Shown here piece after piece: positions 9,184-17,602 of a stretch of DNA of 64,000 bases. The number at the start of each line of letters is the position of its first letter. The stretch's first letter is position 1. Below the pieces are notes generated by a model. That model ran no database searches. It was not told the DNA's origin and saw only the letters and a program-made list of their open reading frames with translations. The DNA is from Curtobacterium flaccumfaciens pv. betae (GTDB taxonomy: Bacteria; Actinomycetota; Actinomycetes; Actinomycetales; Microbacteriaceae): NCBI RefSeq assembly GCF_026241855.1, contig NZ_JAPJDC010000001.1, positions 2,480,001 to 2,544,000 on the forward strand, read 5' to 3'. The translations under genes and the position numbers were made by a program.

Positions 9184-11037
9184 ATGAGCTTCCCCTTCGC
9201 ACGCCCGAAGACCTCCGACGGCCCCCGCGCCACGTTCGGTCGCCTGCTGTCCTACCTGTTCGAGAACAAGCCCGCGATGGTCGTGATCATCGTGCTGAGC
9301 GTCCTCGGTGCGGGGGCCTCGCTCGCGCAGCCGCTCCTGGTCAACCAGGTCATCACCGCGGTGCAGCAGGGCAACACCCTCAGCACGCTCGTGTGGCTGC
9401 TGGTCGGGCTCGTCATCGTCGCGGGGGTGCTGAACGGTGTGCAGCACTTCCTGCTGCAGCGCGCGGGCGAGGGCGTCGTGCTCTCTACCCGCCGCAAGCT
9501 CATCGCCCGCATCCTCAACCTGCCGATCTCTGAGTTCGACACCCGTCGGACCGGCGACCTGGTGTCCCGCGTCGGCAGCGACACCACGCTCCTGCGGGCC
9601 GTCCTGACCCAGGGACTGATCGAGTCGATCGGCGGCGCGCTCACGTTCGTCGGTGCCATCGTCGCGATGGCGATCATCGACCCGCTGCTGCTCGGCATCG
9701 TGATCGTCATCGTCCTGATCGCCATCGTCGTCGTCGGCGGGCTGAGCCGTCGCATCCGGGTCGCCTCGAAGCGTGCGCAGGAGAAGGTCGGCGACCTCAC
9801 CGCGGCCGTCGAACGCGGGATCGGCGCGGTCCGCACCATCCGAGCGGCCGGCGCCACCGAGCGCGAGGTGCGCGAGGTCGACGGCCACGCGACCGAGGCC
9901 TACAAGCGGGGCCTCGACATCGCCAAGATGTCCGCCTTCGTCGTGCCCGTCGCCAGCATCGTCATGCAGGTCGCGTTCATCGCCGTCCTGGGCGTCGGCG
10001 GGGCACAGGTCGCAGCCGGCACCATCACCATCGCGACGCTCATCACGTTCATCCTGCTGCTCTTCATGATGATCATGCCGCTCGGCCAGGCGATGGGCGC
10101 GGCCGTGGCCGTCGCCCAGGCGCTCGGCGCGCTCGGCCGGATCGAGGAGATCCTGCACCTGCCGACCGAGTCCCAGGACGACGAGTCGGTCCGACCGGCC
10201 GCAGCGGTCGCCACCGACGACGCCATCGCGTTCGAGCACGTGTCGTTCCGGTACCGCGCCCAGGCGGACGCCTCGGGTGCCGACGGCGCGGTCGCGTCCG
10301 ACCCCGCGGACCGTCCAGGAGGCCCGGATCACGTCGACGACGAGCGCCCGGCCGACGACGTGGTGCTCCACGACGTGTCGTTCCGGGTGCCCCGCGGCTC
10401 GCGCGTCGCACTCGTGGGCCCGTCCGGTGCCGGCAAGTCGACGACCCTGGCGCTCATCGAGCGGTTCTACGACCCCACCGACGGCGTCATCCGCCTGGGT
10501 GGCATCGACGTGCGCGGCATGGACCGCGACGAGCTCCGTGCCCAGATCGGCTACGTCGAGCAGGACGCCCCCGTGCTCGCCGGCACGATCCGCGCCAACC
10601 TGCTGCTCGGGTCGCCGAACGCCACCGAGGACGACTGCGTCCGGGTGCTCGAGGCGGTCAACCTCGGCGAGGTCCTGCACCGCGATCCCCGCGGTCTCGA
10701 CGCGCAGGTCGGTGAGGACGGCGTGATGCTCTCCGGTGGGGAACGGCAGCGCCTGGCCATCGCCCGCGCGCTGCTCGCCGCTCCCCCGATCCTGCTGCTC
10801 GACGAGTCGACGTCGTCACTCGACGGGGTCAACGAGCAGAAGATGCGGCTCGCGATCGACGCCGTCGCCGAGGACCGCACCCTGCTCGTGATCGCCCACC
10901 GGTTGTCGACGGTGGTCGACTCCGACGTGATCGTCGTGCTCGAGCACGGCCGCGTCGTCGGCAGCGGCACGCACTCCGAGCTCGTGGAGTCGACGCCGCT
11001 CTACCGCGACCTGGCGAAGCACCAGCTGCTCGTGTGA
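9184..11037 (+). CDS. ABC transporter, fused permease and ATPase (exporter type)
   Basis: A 617-residue half-transporter: about six membrane helices in residues 20-310, then a nucleotide-binding domain. Walker A is GPSGAGKST, the signature LSGGERQR, Walker B ILLLDEST and the switch His lies in IAHRLST. The ATPase domain contains an unusual acidic insert of about 30 residues (Asp, Ala, Gly and Pro rich) between the first beta strand and the D-loop strand. It would act as a homodimer, most likely exporting drugs, lipids or peptides; the substrate is unknown. It is co-transcribed with the small HTH gene, which suggests inducible export. Confidence 0.93.
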   Translation: MSFPFARPKTSDGPRATFGRLLSYLFENKPAMVVIIVLSVLGAGASLAQPLLVNQVITAVQQGNTLSTLVWLLVGLVIVAGVLNGVQHFLLQRAGEGVVLSTRRKLIARILNLPISEFDTRRTGDLVSRVGSDTTLLRAVLTQGLIESIGGALTFVGAIVAMAIIDPLLLGIVIVIVLIAIVVVGGLSRRIRVASKRAQEKVGDLTAAVERGIGAVRTIRAAGATEREVREVDGHATEAYKRGLDIAKMSAFVVPVASIVMQVAFIAVLGVGGAQVAAGTITIATLITFILLLFMMIMPLGQAMGAAVAVAQALGALGRIEEILHLPTESQDDESVRPAAAVATDDAIAFEHVSFRYRAQADASGADGAVASDPADRPGGPDHVDDERPADDVVLHDVSFRVPRGSRVALVGPSGAGKSTTLALIERFYDPTDGVIRLGGIDVRGMDRDELRAQIGYVEQDAPVLAGTIRANLLLGSPNATEDDCVRVLEAVNLGEVLHRDPRGLDAQVGEDGVMLSGGERQRLAIARALLAAPPILLLDESTSSLDGVNEQKMRLAIDAVAEDRTLLVIAHRLSTVVDSDVIVVLEHGRVVGSGTHSELVESTPLYRDLAKHQLLV

Positions 11038-11042
11038 GTTCG

Positions 11043-11071
11043 GGTACGGCCGCGAGCACCGCGGCCGTACC
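11043..11071. terminator. Bidirectional hairpin terminator
   Basis: A 12-bp perfect stem (GGTACGGCCGCG with its complement) and 5-nt loop lie between the converging ABC transporter and aldehyde dehydrogenase genes. Confidence 0.8.
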
Positions 11072-11083
11072 GTCGACTCGGAC

Positions 11084-12589
11084 TCAGGCGGCGAACGGGT
11101 CCGGCGTCAGCACGTAGACGGTCTCGAGGTACTCCTCGATGCCCTCGTGCGAGCCCTCGCGGCCCAGGCCCGAGGACTTCACGCCGCCGAACGGGAACGC
11201 CGCATTGGACACGACGCCCGTGTTCAGCCCGAGCATGCCCGTCTCCAGGCGTTCGGCGAGCCGCTGGCCGCGCCGGAAGTCGGTCGTGAAGGCGTAGGCA
11301 ATGAGTCCGTACTCGGTGTCGTTCGCGAGCCGGATCCCCTCGTCCTCGGTGCTGAAGCGCGTCACCGAGGCGACCGGTCCGAAGATCTCCGTCGTCATGA
11401 TCTCCGAGCCGGGCTGCACGTCGTCGATCACGGTCGCCTCGTAGAAGGTGCCCGGGCGATCGATCCGGTGGCCGCCGGTGACGAGCCGGGCACCGCGGCC
11501 GACGGCGTCGTCGACCAGCGACGCGGCCTTGTCCACGGCCCGGTCGTCGATGAGCGGTCCGAGCGTCGTGCCGTCCTCGGTCCCCCGGCCGACGCGCAGG
11601 GCGTCCACCTTCGCGGTGAGGGCGGCGACGAACGCGTCGGCGATGCCGTCCTGCACGAAGAACCGGTTCGCAGCGGTGCAGGCCTCGCCCGTGTTGCGGA
11701 ACTTCGCGAGCATCGCCGCGTCCACCGCCTCGTCGAGGTCCGCGTCGTCGAACACGAGCAGCGGGGCGTTGCCGCCGAGCTCCATGCTCGTCTTGAGCAC
11801 GTTGTCCGCCGCCTGCTTGAGGAGCGCCGAACCGACGGGGGTCGAACCGGTGAACGTCAGCTTGCGCAGGCGCGGGTCGGCGATGATCGGCTCCGACAGC
11901 CCCTTGGCGTCGCTCGACGGGATCACGTTGAGCACTCCGTCCGGCAGCCCGGCGCGGCGGAACAGCTCGACCAGGAACAGGGTCGTCAGCGGGGTGAGGT
12001 CGGCCGGCTTCGCGACCACCGTGCAACCAGCGGCCAGGGCCGGTCCGATCTTCCGGGTCGCCATCGCGAGCGGGAAGTTCCACGGCGTGATCGCGTAGAC
12101 GGGGCCGACCGGACGCTTCAGCACGATCGCGCGGCCGGTGCCCTCGGGGTTCGTGCGGTAGTCGCCGGTGATGCGGACCGCTTCCTCCGAGAACCACCGC
12201 AGGAACTCGCCGCCGTAGACGACCTCGCCGCGGGCCTCGGCCAGCGGCTTGCCCATCTCGAGCGACATCAGGGCCGCGAGGTCGTCGGCGTGCTCGTGCA
12301 CCAGATCGAAGGCCCGGCGCAGGATGTCCGACCGTGTGCGCGGGGCCGTGGCTGCCCAGGACTCCTGCGCGGCGGCCGCGGCGTCGAGGGCGGCGACGCC
12401 GTCTTCGGGGGTGGCGTCGGCGACCTCGGCCAGGACGGCACCGGTCGACGGGTCGTGCACGGCGAACGTGGACCCGCTGGACGAGGCGCGCCAGGTGCCG
12501 CCGATGAAGAGCCCGGTGGGGACGTTCTCGACGCGGACGTGTTCGTCGGCGACGGTGGTGGTGGTTTCGTTCGTGGTGGTGTCGGTCAC
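11084..12589 (-). CDS. gabD: Succinate-semialdehyde dehydrogenase (NAD(P)+)
   Basis: A 501-residue aldehyde dehydrogenase-family enzyme that oxidises succinic semialdehyde to succinate at the end of GABA breakdown. The cofactor site is ITPWNFPLAM, the catalytic Glu lies in MELGGNAP and the catalytic Cys in GEACTAANR. The C-terminal region (VSNAAFPFGGVKSSGLGREG) is typical of GabD. The N-terminus has a Thr-rich stretch. GTG at 12589 is preceded by AGGAGGAGC and overlaps the stop of the nicotinamidase gene by 4 nt (GTGA). Substrate assignment within the family is likely but not certain. Confidence 0.88.
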   Translation of the reverse strand: MTDTTTNETTTTVADEHVRVENVPTGLFIGGTWRASSSGSTFAVHDPSTGAVLAEVADATPEDGVAALDAAAAAQESWAATAPRTRSDILRRAFDLVHEHADDLAALMSLEMGKPLAEARGEVVYGGEFLRWFSEEAVRITGDYRTNPEGTGRAIVLKRPVGPVYAITPWNFPLAMATRKIGPALAAGCTVVAKPADLTPLTTLFLVELFRRAGLPDGVLNVIPSSDAKGLSEPIIADPRLRKLTFTGSTPVGSALLKQAADNVLKTSMELGGNAPLLVFDDADLDEAVDAAMLAKFRNTGEACTAANRFFVQDGIADAFVAALTAKVDALRVGRGTEDGTTLGPLIDDRAVDKAASLVDDAVGRGARLVTGGHRIDRPGTFYEATVIDDVQPGSEIMTTEIFGPVASVTRFSTEDEGIRLANDTEYGLIAYAFTTDFRRGQRLAERLETGMLGLNTGVVSNAAFPFGGVKSSGLGREGSHEGIEEYLETVYVLTPDPFAA

Positions 12590-13206
12590 AGTCGTGCTCC
12601 TCCTGGGTTCGCGAGGCCCTCGTCCATGTCGCTGCGGTCGACGTGTCCGCCGGCCGCCCGGATCTCGTCGAGCGCACGGGCGCTGCGCTCGGCGTCGACG
12701 CCGGCCACCAGGTCCTCGTACACGGCGACGTCGAGGCCCGCGGCGCGGGCGTCGAGTGCCGAGGCCCGGACGCAGTGGTCGGTCGCGATGCCGACGACGT
12801 CGATCGTGTGCACGCGGCGCTCGGCGAGCACGTCGGCCAGCGGGACGCCCGCTTCGGTCACGGCCTGGAACGCCGAGTAGTCCGGCGTGCCCTGGCCCTT
12901 GAGGACGTCGACGTCGATCAGGGCGGTGTCGAGGTCGGGGTGGTAGTCGGCACCGGGCGTCCCGGCGACGCAGTGCACCGGCCACGTGTCGACGAAGTCG
13001 GGTCCGTCGGGTCCGGCGAAGTGTCCGCCGTTGTCGTCGTCGCCGTGGTGCCAGTCGCGGGACGCCACGATGAGGTCGTACTCGTCCCCGTGCCGACCGA
13101 GGAACGCGGTGATGCGCTTCGCGAGCGCCGCTCCCCCGGTGACCGCGAGCGCACCGCCCTCGGTGAAGTCGTTCTGGACGTCCACGACGAGCAGTGCTCT
13201 TGCCAT
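12586..13206 (-). CDS. pncA: Nicotinamidase/pyrazinamidase-type cysteine hydrolase
   Basis: A 206-residue isochorismatase-fold amidohydrolase that converts nicotinamide to nicotinate for NAD recycling. The catalytic triad is seen as Asp in VVDVQNDF, Lys in VLKGQG and Cys in ATDHCVRAS. Metal ligands fit ASRDWHHGDD. The ATG at 13206 gives the standard PncA N-terminus (ARALLVVDVQ). It is the upstream partner of the coupled pncA-gabD pair, linking NAD salvage with an NAD(P)-dependent dehydrogenase. It follows dacB by 23 bp on the same strand, so it may also be reached by read-through. Confidence 0.93.
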   Translation of the reverse strand: MARALLVVDVQNDFTEGGALAVTGGAALAKRITAFLGRHGDEYDLIVASRDWHHGDDDNGGHFAGPDGPDFVDTWPVHCVAGTPGADYHPDLDTALIDVDVLKGQGTPDYSAFQAVTEAGVPLADVLAERRVHTIDVVGIATDHCVRASALDARAAGLDVAVYEDLVAGVDAERSARALDEIRAAGGHVDRSDMDEGLANPGGARL

Positions 13207-13229
13207 GGGTCCATCCAACACCCGTCGGC

Positions 13230-14741
13230 TCAGGAGCCGGTGAGCTTGCTCCCGCACGAGTAGGTCGCGGCGGTCACCGCGTCGAGTGCCGGCAGTGCCG
13301 CCGCACGCGGCGAACCGATGGCGTAGAAGGCGAAGGTCAACCGGGACCCGTCGGCGGCGTCGATGTAGCCGCCGAGGGTGTTCGCGCTGTCGATCCAACC
13401 CGTCTTCGCGTGCACCTTGCCACGGGCGACCGCGTTCGCGCCGGTGAACCGGCTGGCGAGGGTACCGGACTGCCCGGACACCGGCAGGGCGTTCGCGAGC
13501 GTGCCGAGGCCCTTCGCGCCGGAGGCGACCTGCACCATCAGGTGGGCGACGAACTCCGGTGACACGGCGTTCGAGGCGCTCTCGCCCGAGCCGTCCTTGA
13601 TCACGATGCCGGCCGGGTCGAGGCCGTAGGAGCGCAGCGCCGACTGGTACACGGACGACAGGGACGCCGCCGAGCCGTTCGACCCGGACTCCTTCGAGGA
13701 CACCCGGGCGAGCATCTCGGCCAGGGTGTTGTCCGAGTTCGGGATCATCTGCCCGATGAGCGTCGACACCGGCTGCGAGGACACCGTGGCGATCGTCTCG
13801 GTGCCCGTCGTCGCCCGCTTGACGATCTGCGCGGAACCGGCGCCCGCGACTCCTGCGTTCGCCAGTGCCGTGCGGAAGGCGACGCCCGCCCGCCCGACCG
13901 GGTCCTCCGACCGCGGTGACGTCGCCGCTGCGGGGTTCGCTCGGTCGCCGTCGACCATCAGCGCGGTGACCTCCGGCTGGTACCCGATGGTGCGCTCGGA
14001 GACCGGCCACGTGGGGTCCCAGGCGTCGGCATCGCTCCAGTAGGAGTCGTCGGTGACGATCGTGGTGACCGGGGCGGCACCCACCTTCGCCTTCACCTGC
14101 TGTGCCAGCTGGGCGAGGGTCGGGGCGCCCGGGTACACGGTGCCGCCGCCGGCGGACAGCGTCGCGTCACCGTGCCCGACCAGGGCGACGGTGTTCGCGG
14201 ACTCCCGTGTGACGGTCGTCGGGATGCGGTGGTCACCCCCGAGCACGGAGAGCGCGGTCGCCGACGTCAGGGTCTTCATGACACTGCCCGTCTGGGCGGC
14301 CCGCTCGCCGTGCTTCGAGAACAGCACCTTGCCCGTCTCGGCGTCCATCACGTACCCCTCGAAGTCGCCGAGGCCGCTCGCCGACGCAGCCGTCGCGATC
14401 GAGCAGGTCCGGAGGGCGGACGGGCCGGCGAGGTCGTCCGGCACCGCGCGGGCGTCGGCGGTCGGCGTCGGGGACGGCTTCGCCGTCGGGCGCTTCGTGG
14501 TGGTCGTCCGGTCCGGAGCCGAGGACGCGGTCCGGGTCGAGCTCGGCGCGGCGGCAGTCCGGGAGTCGGGGGTCGTGGCCGCTGCGACGGCGACGGCACC
14601 ACCGGAGCCGACCACGAGCAGCGCCGCGAGACCACCCGCGATCCAGGGGACCGGGCGTCGTGCGGCGGAGGCGCGCACCGCGGTGACGGCGGCGCGGAAC
14701 CGCTCCGGGACGGAACGCGTGGTGGGCTGCTGCTCGGACAT
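13230..14741 (-). CDS. dacB: D-alanyl-D-alanine carboxypeptidase/endopeptidase, DacB type (S13)
   Basis: A 503-residue penicillin-binding protein that trims peptidoglycan side chains outside the membrane. It has a cytoplasmic N-terminus, one membrane helix (about residues 33-53) and a Ser/Thr/Pro linker. The three active-site motifs are SVMK (GSVMKTLT), SDN (IPNSDNTLAE) and KTG (VHAKTGW). The ATG at 14741 follows TAGGAT by 8 nt, so the transcript may be leaderless. The upstream oxidoreductase gene ends 73 bp away on the same strand. Confidence 0.92.
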   Translation of the reverse strand: MSEQQPTTRSVPERFRAAVTAVRASAARRPVPWIAGGLAALLVVGSGGAVAVAAATTPDSRTAAAPSSTRTASSAPDRTTTTKRPTAKPSPTPTADARAVPDDLAGPSALRTCSIATAASASGLGDFEGYVMDAETGKVLFSKHGERAAQTGSVMKTLTSATALSVLGGDHRIPTTVTRESANTVALVGHGDATLSAGGGTVYPGAPTLAQLAQQVKAKVGAAPVTTIVTDDSYWSDADAWDPTWPVSERTIGYQPEVTALMVDGDRANPAAATSPRSEDPVGRAGVAFRTALANAGVAGAGSAQIVKRATTGTETIATVSSQPVSTLIGQMIPNSDNTLAEMLARVSSKESGSNGSAASLSSVYQSALRSYGLDPAGIVIKDGSGESASNAVSPEFVAHLMVQVASGAKGLGTLANALPVSGQSGTLASRFTGANAVARGKVHAKTGWIDSANTLGGYIDAADGSRLTFAFYAIGSPRAAALPALDAVTAATYSCGSKLTGS

Positions 14742-14814
14742 CGTGACCGATCCTACGGAACTGCGGCAGGAGCCTCCAGGCCGGGGACGGGATCCGTCGA
14801 GGACGGGTGCCGGA

Positions 14815-15810
14815 TCAGGGAGCCGTGCCGGGACCGTCGGCGGGGTACCGGACCCCGACCAGGCGACGTGCCTCGTCCAGCACCGCCATGATCGCGACGG
14901 TCTCGTCCGGGTCCATCGGGCCGCCGTCGTGGCGGCCCGACGTGATCATCGTCTCGAAGGCGCGTGCCTCGTGCTCGTAGCCGGCGAGCTCCTCGCGACC
15001 GTCGAACTCCTCGACCACGGCGCCGTCGCGGTCGCGGATCCGCCAGGTGGTCGGCGTGTACCAGGTGGAGTCGAGGTCGATGCGGCCGGTCTCGCCGATG
15101 ATCGACGCCGTGTTCGGGCTCCGCAGGTCCATCCCGAAGTGGATCATCGACTGCGCGCCGCCCGGGTGCGTCATCACCAGGCCCATCTGCTCGTCGACGC
15201 CCTGCTCGCTCAGCGTGCCCGCTGCGACGAGTGCGGTCGGCACGCCGAGCACGTCCACCGCGAAGGAGACCGGGTAGATCCCGAGGTCGAGCATCGCTCC
15301 CCCACCGAGTGCCGGGTCGCGCAGCCGGTGACCCGGGTCCGTCGGGAGGGCCTGGTGGTGGGTCGCCTCGACCACCATCGGGCGACCGATCCGACCCTCG
15401 GCGACGATCTCGCGGATCATCGCCATCTGCGGCAGGAAGCGGGTCCACATCGCCTCCATCACCGCGACGCCCGCGTGCCGAGCTGCGTCGACGACCGTAC
15501 GGGCCTCCTCCGCGGTCATCGTGAAGGCCTTCTCGACCAGGACGTGCTTGCCCGCCCGGATCGCGAGCAGGGCGTCCTCGGCGTGCCGGACGTGCGGGGT
15601 GGCGACGTAGACCGCGTCGATGCGCTCGTCCGCCACCAGGTCCTCGTAGGAACCGTGGGACCGCTCGATGCCGAGCTCCGCGGCGAAGGCCTCGGCGTGT
15701 TCGCGGGTGCGGCTGCCCACGGCGGTGAACACGATGCCGGCCGCGGTGCAGTCACCCACGAAGGACCGTGCGATGCCGCCTGTGCCGATGACTCCCCAGC
15801 GAACCGTCAT
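14815..15810 (-). CDS. Gfo/Idh/MocA-family NAD(P)-dependent oxidoreductase
   Basis: A 331-residue sugar or cyclitol dehydrogenase of the Gfo/Idh/MocA family. The Rossmann motif is GVIGTGGIARSF at the N-terminus. The conserved EKAFTM (Lys of the EKP-like motif) is near residue 93, and GGGAMLDLGIYPV is near residue 165. The sequence is closest in style to dihydrodiol/D-xylose 1-dehydrogenase-type members. The substrate is unknown. The start is ATG at 15810. The upstream BLUF gene stops 67 bp away on the same strand. Confidence 0.88.
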   Translation of the reverse strand: MTVRWGVIGTGGIARSFVGDCTAAGIVFTAVGSRTREHAEAFAAELGIERSHGSYEDLVADERIDAVYVATPHVRHAEDALLAIRAGKHVLVEKAFTMTAEEARTVVDAARHAGVAVMEAMWTRFLPQMAMIREIVAEGRIGRPMVVEATHHQALPTDPGHRLRDPALGGGAMLDLGIYPVSFAVDVLGVPTALVAAGTLSEQGVDEQMGLVMTHPGGAQSMIHFGMDLRSPNTASIIGETGRIDLDSTWYTPTTWRIRDRDGAVVEEFDGREELAGYEHEARAFETMITSGRHDGGPMDPDETVAIMAVLDEARRLVGVRYPADGPGTAP

Positions 15811-15877
15811 GGGTCCTGTCTACCAGCGCGAGGTGGGCCGCGGCGGCGCTGTCAGCGGCGGTGGACGCCTCGGGTCG

Positions 15878-16318
15878 TCAGCGGCGGTGTTTGCCGAGCG
15901 CCGCGTCCGGGGCGGCCATCGGATGGTTGCGGAACCAGCGCAGGAGCTCACGGGCACGGCTCGTGTCGGCGCTCGCGTCGCCCTCGGCGAGGAACGAGTC
16001 GAAGCCGTCGGGCAGGTCGGCGTCCGGTTCGCGGTGGAACGCCATCTTCCACTCGCCGAAGCGCCGGGTGTGGATGCGCTCCTCGACCAGCAGACCGACA
16101 TCGGTGTGCCGCGGGTCGTCGATGATGCGCTGGTACGTCTCGAGCACGGCCGCCTCGGGGCCCTCGAGCAACTGCATGAACCGGCCGTCCTTGTAGACGA
16201 GCAGACCGGACAGGCCGGACGCGGTGTTGCGGACCCGTGCGTGCTCGAGCAGTGCGTCGAGCCGCTCCTGGTCGAACACCTCGTTCGCCGCGCTCATGTA
16301 GACCAGGGACAGCAGCAT
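15878..16318 (-). CDS. BLUF-domain blue-light photoreceptor
   Basis: A 146-residue protein made of a single FAD-binding BLUF domain (residues 1-95) with a short C-terminal cap. Residues of the hydrogen-bond switch are present: Tyr7 (LLSLVYMS), Asn31 (RNTASGLSG) and Gln49 (GRFMQLLEG). It has no output domain, so it must signal by protein contact. The ATG at 16318 follows GAGAGGTC. Two copies of GTCAGCGGCGGTG, one covering the stop codon, suggest a small local duplication at the 3' end. No partner gene is obvious nearby. Confidence 0.93.
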   Translation of the reverse strand: MLLSLVYMSAANEVFDQERLDALLEHARVRNTASGLSGLLVYKDGRFMQLLEGPEAAVLETYQRIIDDPRHTDVGLLVEERIHTRRFGEWKMAFHREPDADLPDGFDSFLAEGDASADTSRARELLRWFRNHPMAAPDAALGKHRR

Positions 16319-16486
16319 GACGACCTCTCGGTGACGACGGAACGTGTTCCCTCTCATCGTGGACCGCACCGAGCCCGTCGGGCAGCCCCAGAACGGGGAT
16401 CGTTCCCGTCCGCGCGCCCGCGTCGAGGTTCGGGTCATCGACGCGAGCACACGGGTGTCGGGTCGTACGACCGGACTGATTCGGAG

Positions 16487-16501
16487 CCCCCGTCCGGGGG
16501 G
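16487..16501. terminator. Short GC hairpin after the GH16-like gene
   Basis: CCCCCG-TC-CGGGGG immediately follows the stop of the minus-strand GH16-like gene. There is no clear U-tract. The rest of 16319-16486 holds no gene but contains a 12-bp palindrome GGTCGTACGACC at about 16461. Confidence 0.5.
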
Positions 16502-16510
16502 ATTGGTCAC

Positions 16511-17305
16511 TCACCTGTCGTAGGTGCGGACCCAGTCGATCTGGACGTGCCCCGGGTCGCCCCAGTTGCCGGTCTGGAACATGTAACGGTGCGGAGTGGT
16601 GGGGACGTTGCGCGGCACCGTGAACACGAGCTTGCCGTCGAGGTAGTAGCTGACGCTCTTGCCCGGCACCCACTCGGTCGTGTAGGTGTGCCACTCGTTC
16701 CAGGACACCCGGGTGTTGTAGTGCTCGAAGCGGCGCTCCAGCCCGGGCAGCATCGAGTGGTGGAAGACACGGGGCGACCCGTCGAACTGTCCCTCCGGGT
16801 AGCTCAACTCGCCGTCGGCCCAGGCGTTCGACGTCGGCCACAGCATGACCGCGATCCCGTTGCCGTCTCCGCCGGTCGCCCGCGCTCGGATGCTGAAGGT
16901 GCCGCCGACGTGTGACCACGCGCCGGTGGGTGTGCCGAACGTTCCGGCAGCACCGTGCTCACCGTCCATCGCGACGTCCAGGTAGCCGTCGTGGGCGCTG
17001 ACGACCTCGTTCGAGTAGTACTTGCCGCCGGTGCCGTCGGGGTACGGCTGCCACGAGTTCCGGTACGTCTCGGCGAAGGGGCCGCCGGCTGCGGCGGGGG
17101 TGTCGAAGTCCTCGGAGAAGGTCGGCTCGCGGTCCGCCAGGTACGCGGGGCCGGTCGCGGACGCCGTCGGGGTCGCGGACGAACCGGTGCTCGGCGACGA
17201 GGTCGACGCGGACGTCGCGACGGACTCGGGCACGGCTGCCGCGGTCACCGCGAGGGCTCCGGCGGTGGCGGCGACCACGACGATGACCAGGACACGCTTC
17301 AGCAC
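16511..17305 (-). CDS. Secreted GH16-like concanavalin-fold protein
   Basis: A 264-residue exported protein with a signal peptide (about residues 1-27), a Ser/Thr linker to about residue 55, then a glycoside hydrolase 16-like jelly roll. Conserved parts include HVGGTFSIRARATGGDGNG and the C-terminal QIDWVRTY. The catalytic motif, usually E-x-D-x-x-E, reads ELSYPE: both Glu are kept but the central Asp is Ser. It may be a weak or altered hydrolase or a polysaccharide-binding protein. The only sensible start is GTG at 17305. tRNA-Thr and its terminator lie upstream. Confidence 0.75.
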   Translation of the reverse strand: MLKRVLVIVVVAATAGALAVTAAAVPESVATSASTSSPSTGSSATPTASATGPAYLADREPTFSEDFDTPAAAGGPFAETYRNSWQPYPDGTGGKYYSNEVVSAHDGYLDVAMDGEHGAAGTFGTPTGAWSHVGGTFSIRARATGGDGNGIAVMLWPTSNAWADGELSYPEGQFDGSPRVFHHSMLPGLERRFEHYNTRVSWNEWHTYTTEWVPGKSVSYYLDGKLVFTVPRNVPTTPHRYMFQTGNWGDPGHVQIDWVRTYDR

Positions 17306-17358
17306 TGCGTCATCGCCGGTGGAGCGCTGGGCTGGTGGTCGGTCATCGTGTCCCCCGT

Positions 17359-17383
17359 ATCGCGGACAAGGCTAGCCCGCGAT
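17359..17383. promoter_or_regulatory. Dyad over the probable GH16-like gene promoter
   Basis: ATCGCGG (17359-17365) and CCGCGAT (17377-17383) form a perfect 7-bp inverted repeat. On the minus strand a TAGCCT -10-like box lies in the spacer. This suits a regulated promoter for the GH16-like gene, whose start is about 55 nt downstream. Confidence 0.4.
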
Positions 17384-17438
17384 CACGCCCGACGTCTGCC
17401 CCTCGGGCGAGGGACACGGATTCGTCCGGAATACGAAA

Positions 17439-17477
17439 ACCCCGGTCAGAGCCACTTCGAGTGGACCTGACCGGGGT
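17439..17477 (-). terminator. Rho-independent terminator of tRNA-Thr
   Basis: An 11-bp perfect outer stem (17439-17449 with 17467-17477) and an inner CCACT/AGTGG stem are followed, in the minus direction, by TTTTC. It lies 9 nt beyond the tRNA 3' end. Confidence 0.8.
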
Positions 17478-17485
17478 GTTCACGG

Positions 17486-17558
17486 AGCCGCCTGTCGGAA
17501 TCGAACCGACGACCTATTCATTACGAGTGAATCGCTCTACCGACTGAGCTAAGGCGGC
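17486..17558 (-). tRNA. tRNA-Thr (anticodon CGT)
   Basis: A 73-nt cloverleaf: acceptor GCCGCCT pairs with AGGCGGC. The D-arm region is GCTCAGTCGGTAGAGC, the anticodon stem ATTCA/TGAAT encloses loop CTCGTAA, and the T-arm is GTCGG-TTCGATT-CCGAC. The discriminator is U and no CCA is encoded. It reads ACG codons, which are frequent in this GC-rich genome. Confidence 0.97.
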
Positions 17559-17602
17559 GCACACTCCATGTCCGGAGTGGCACGAGCAATGACTATACAG
17601 GT

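Noticed and set aside
11147..12880. 577-codon plus-strand frame opposite gabD and pncA
   Set aside because: Antisense shadow of two well-supported enzymes; no motif or ribosome binding site.
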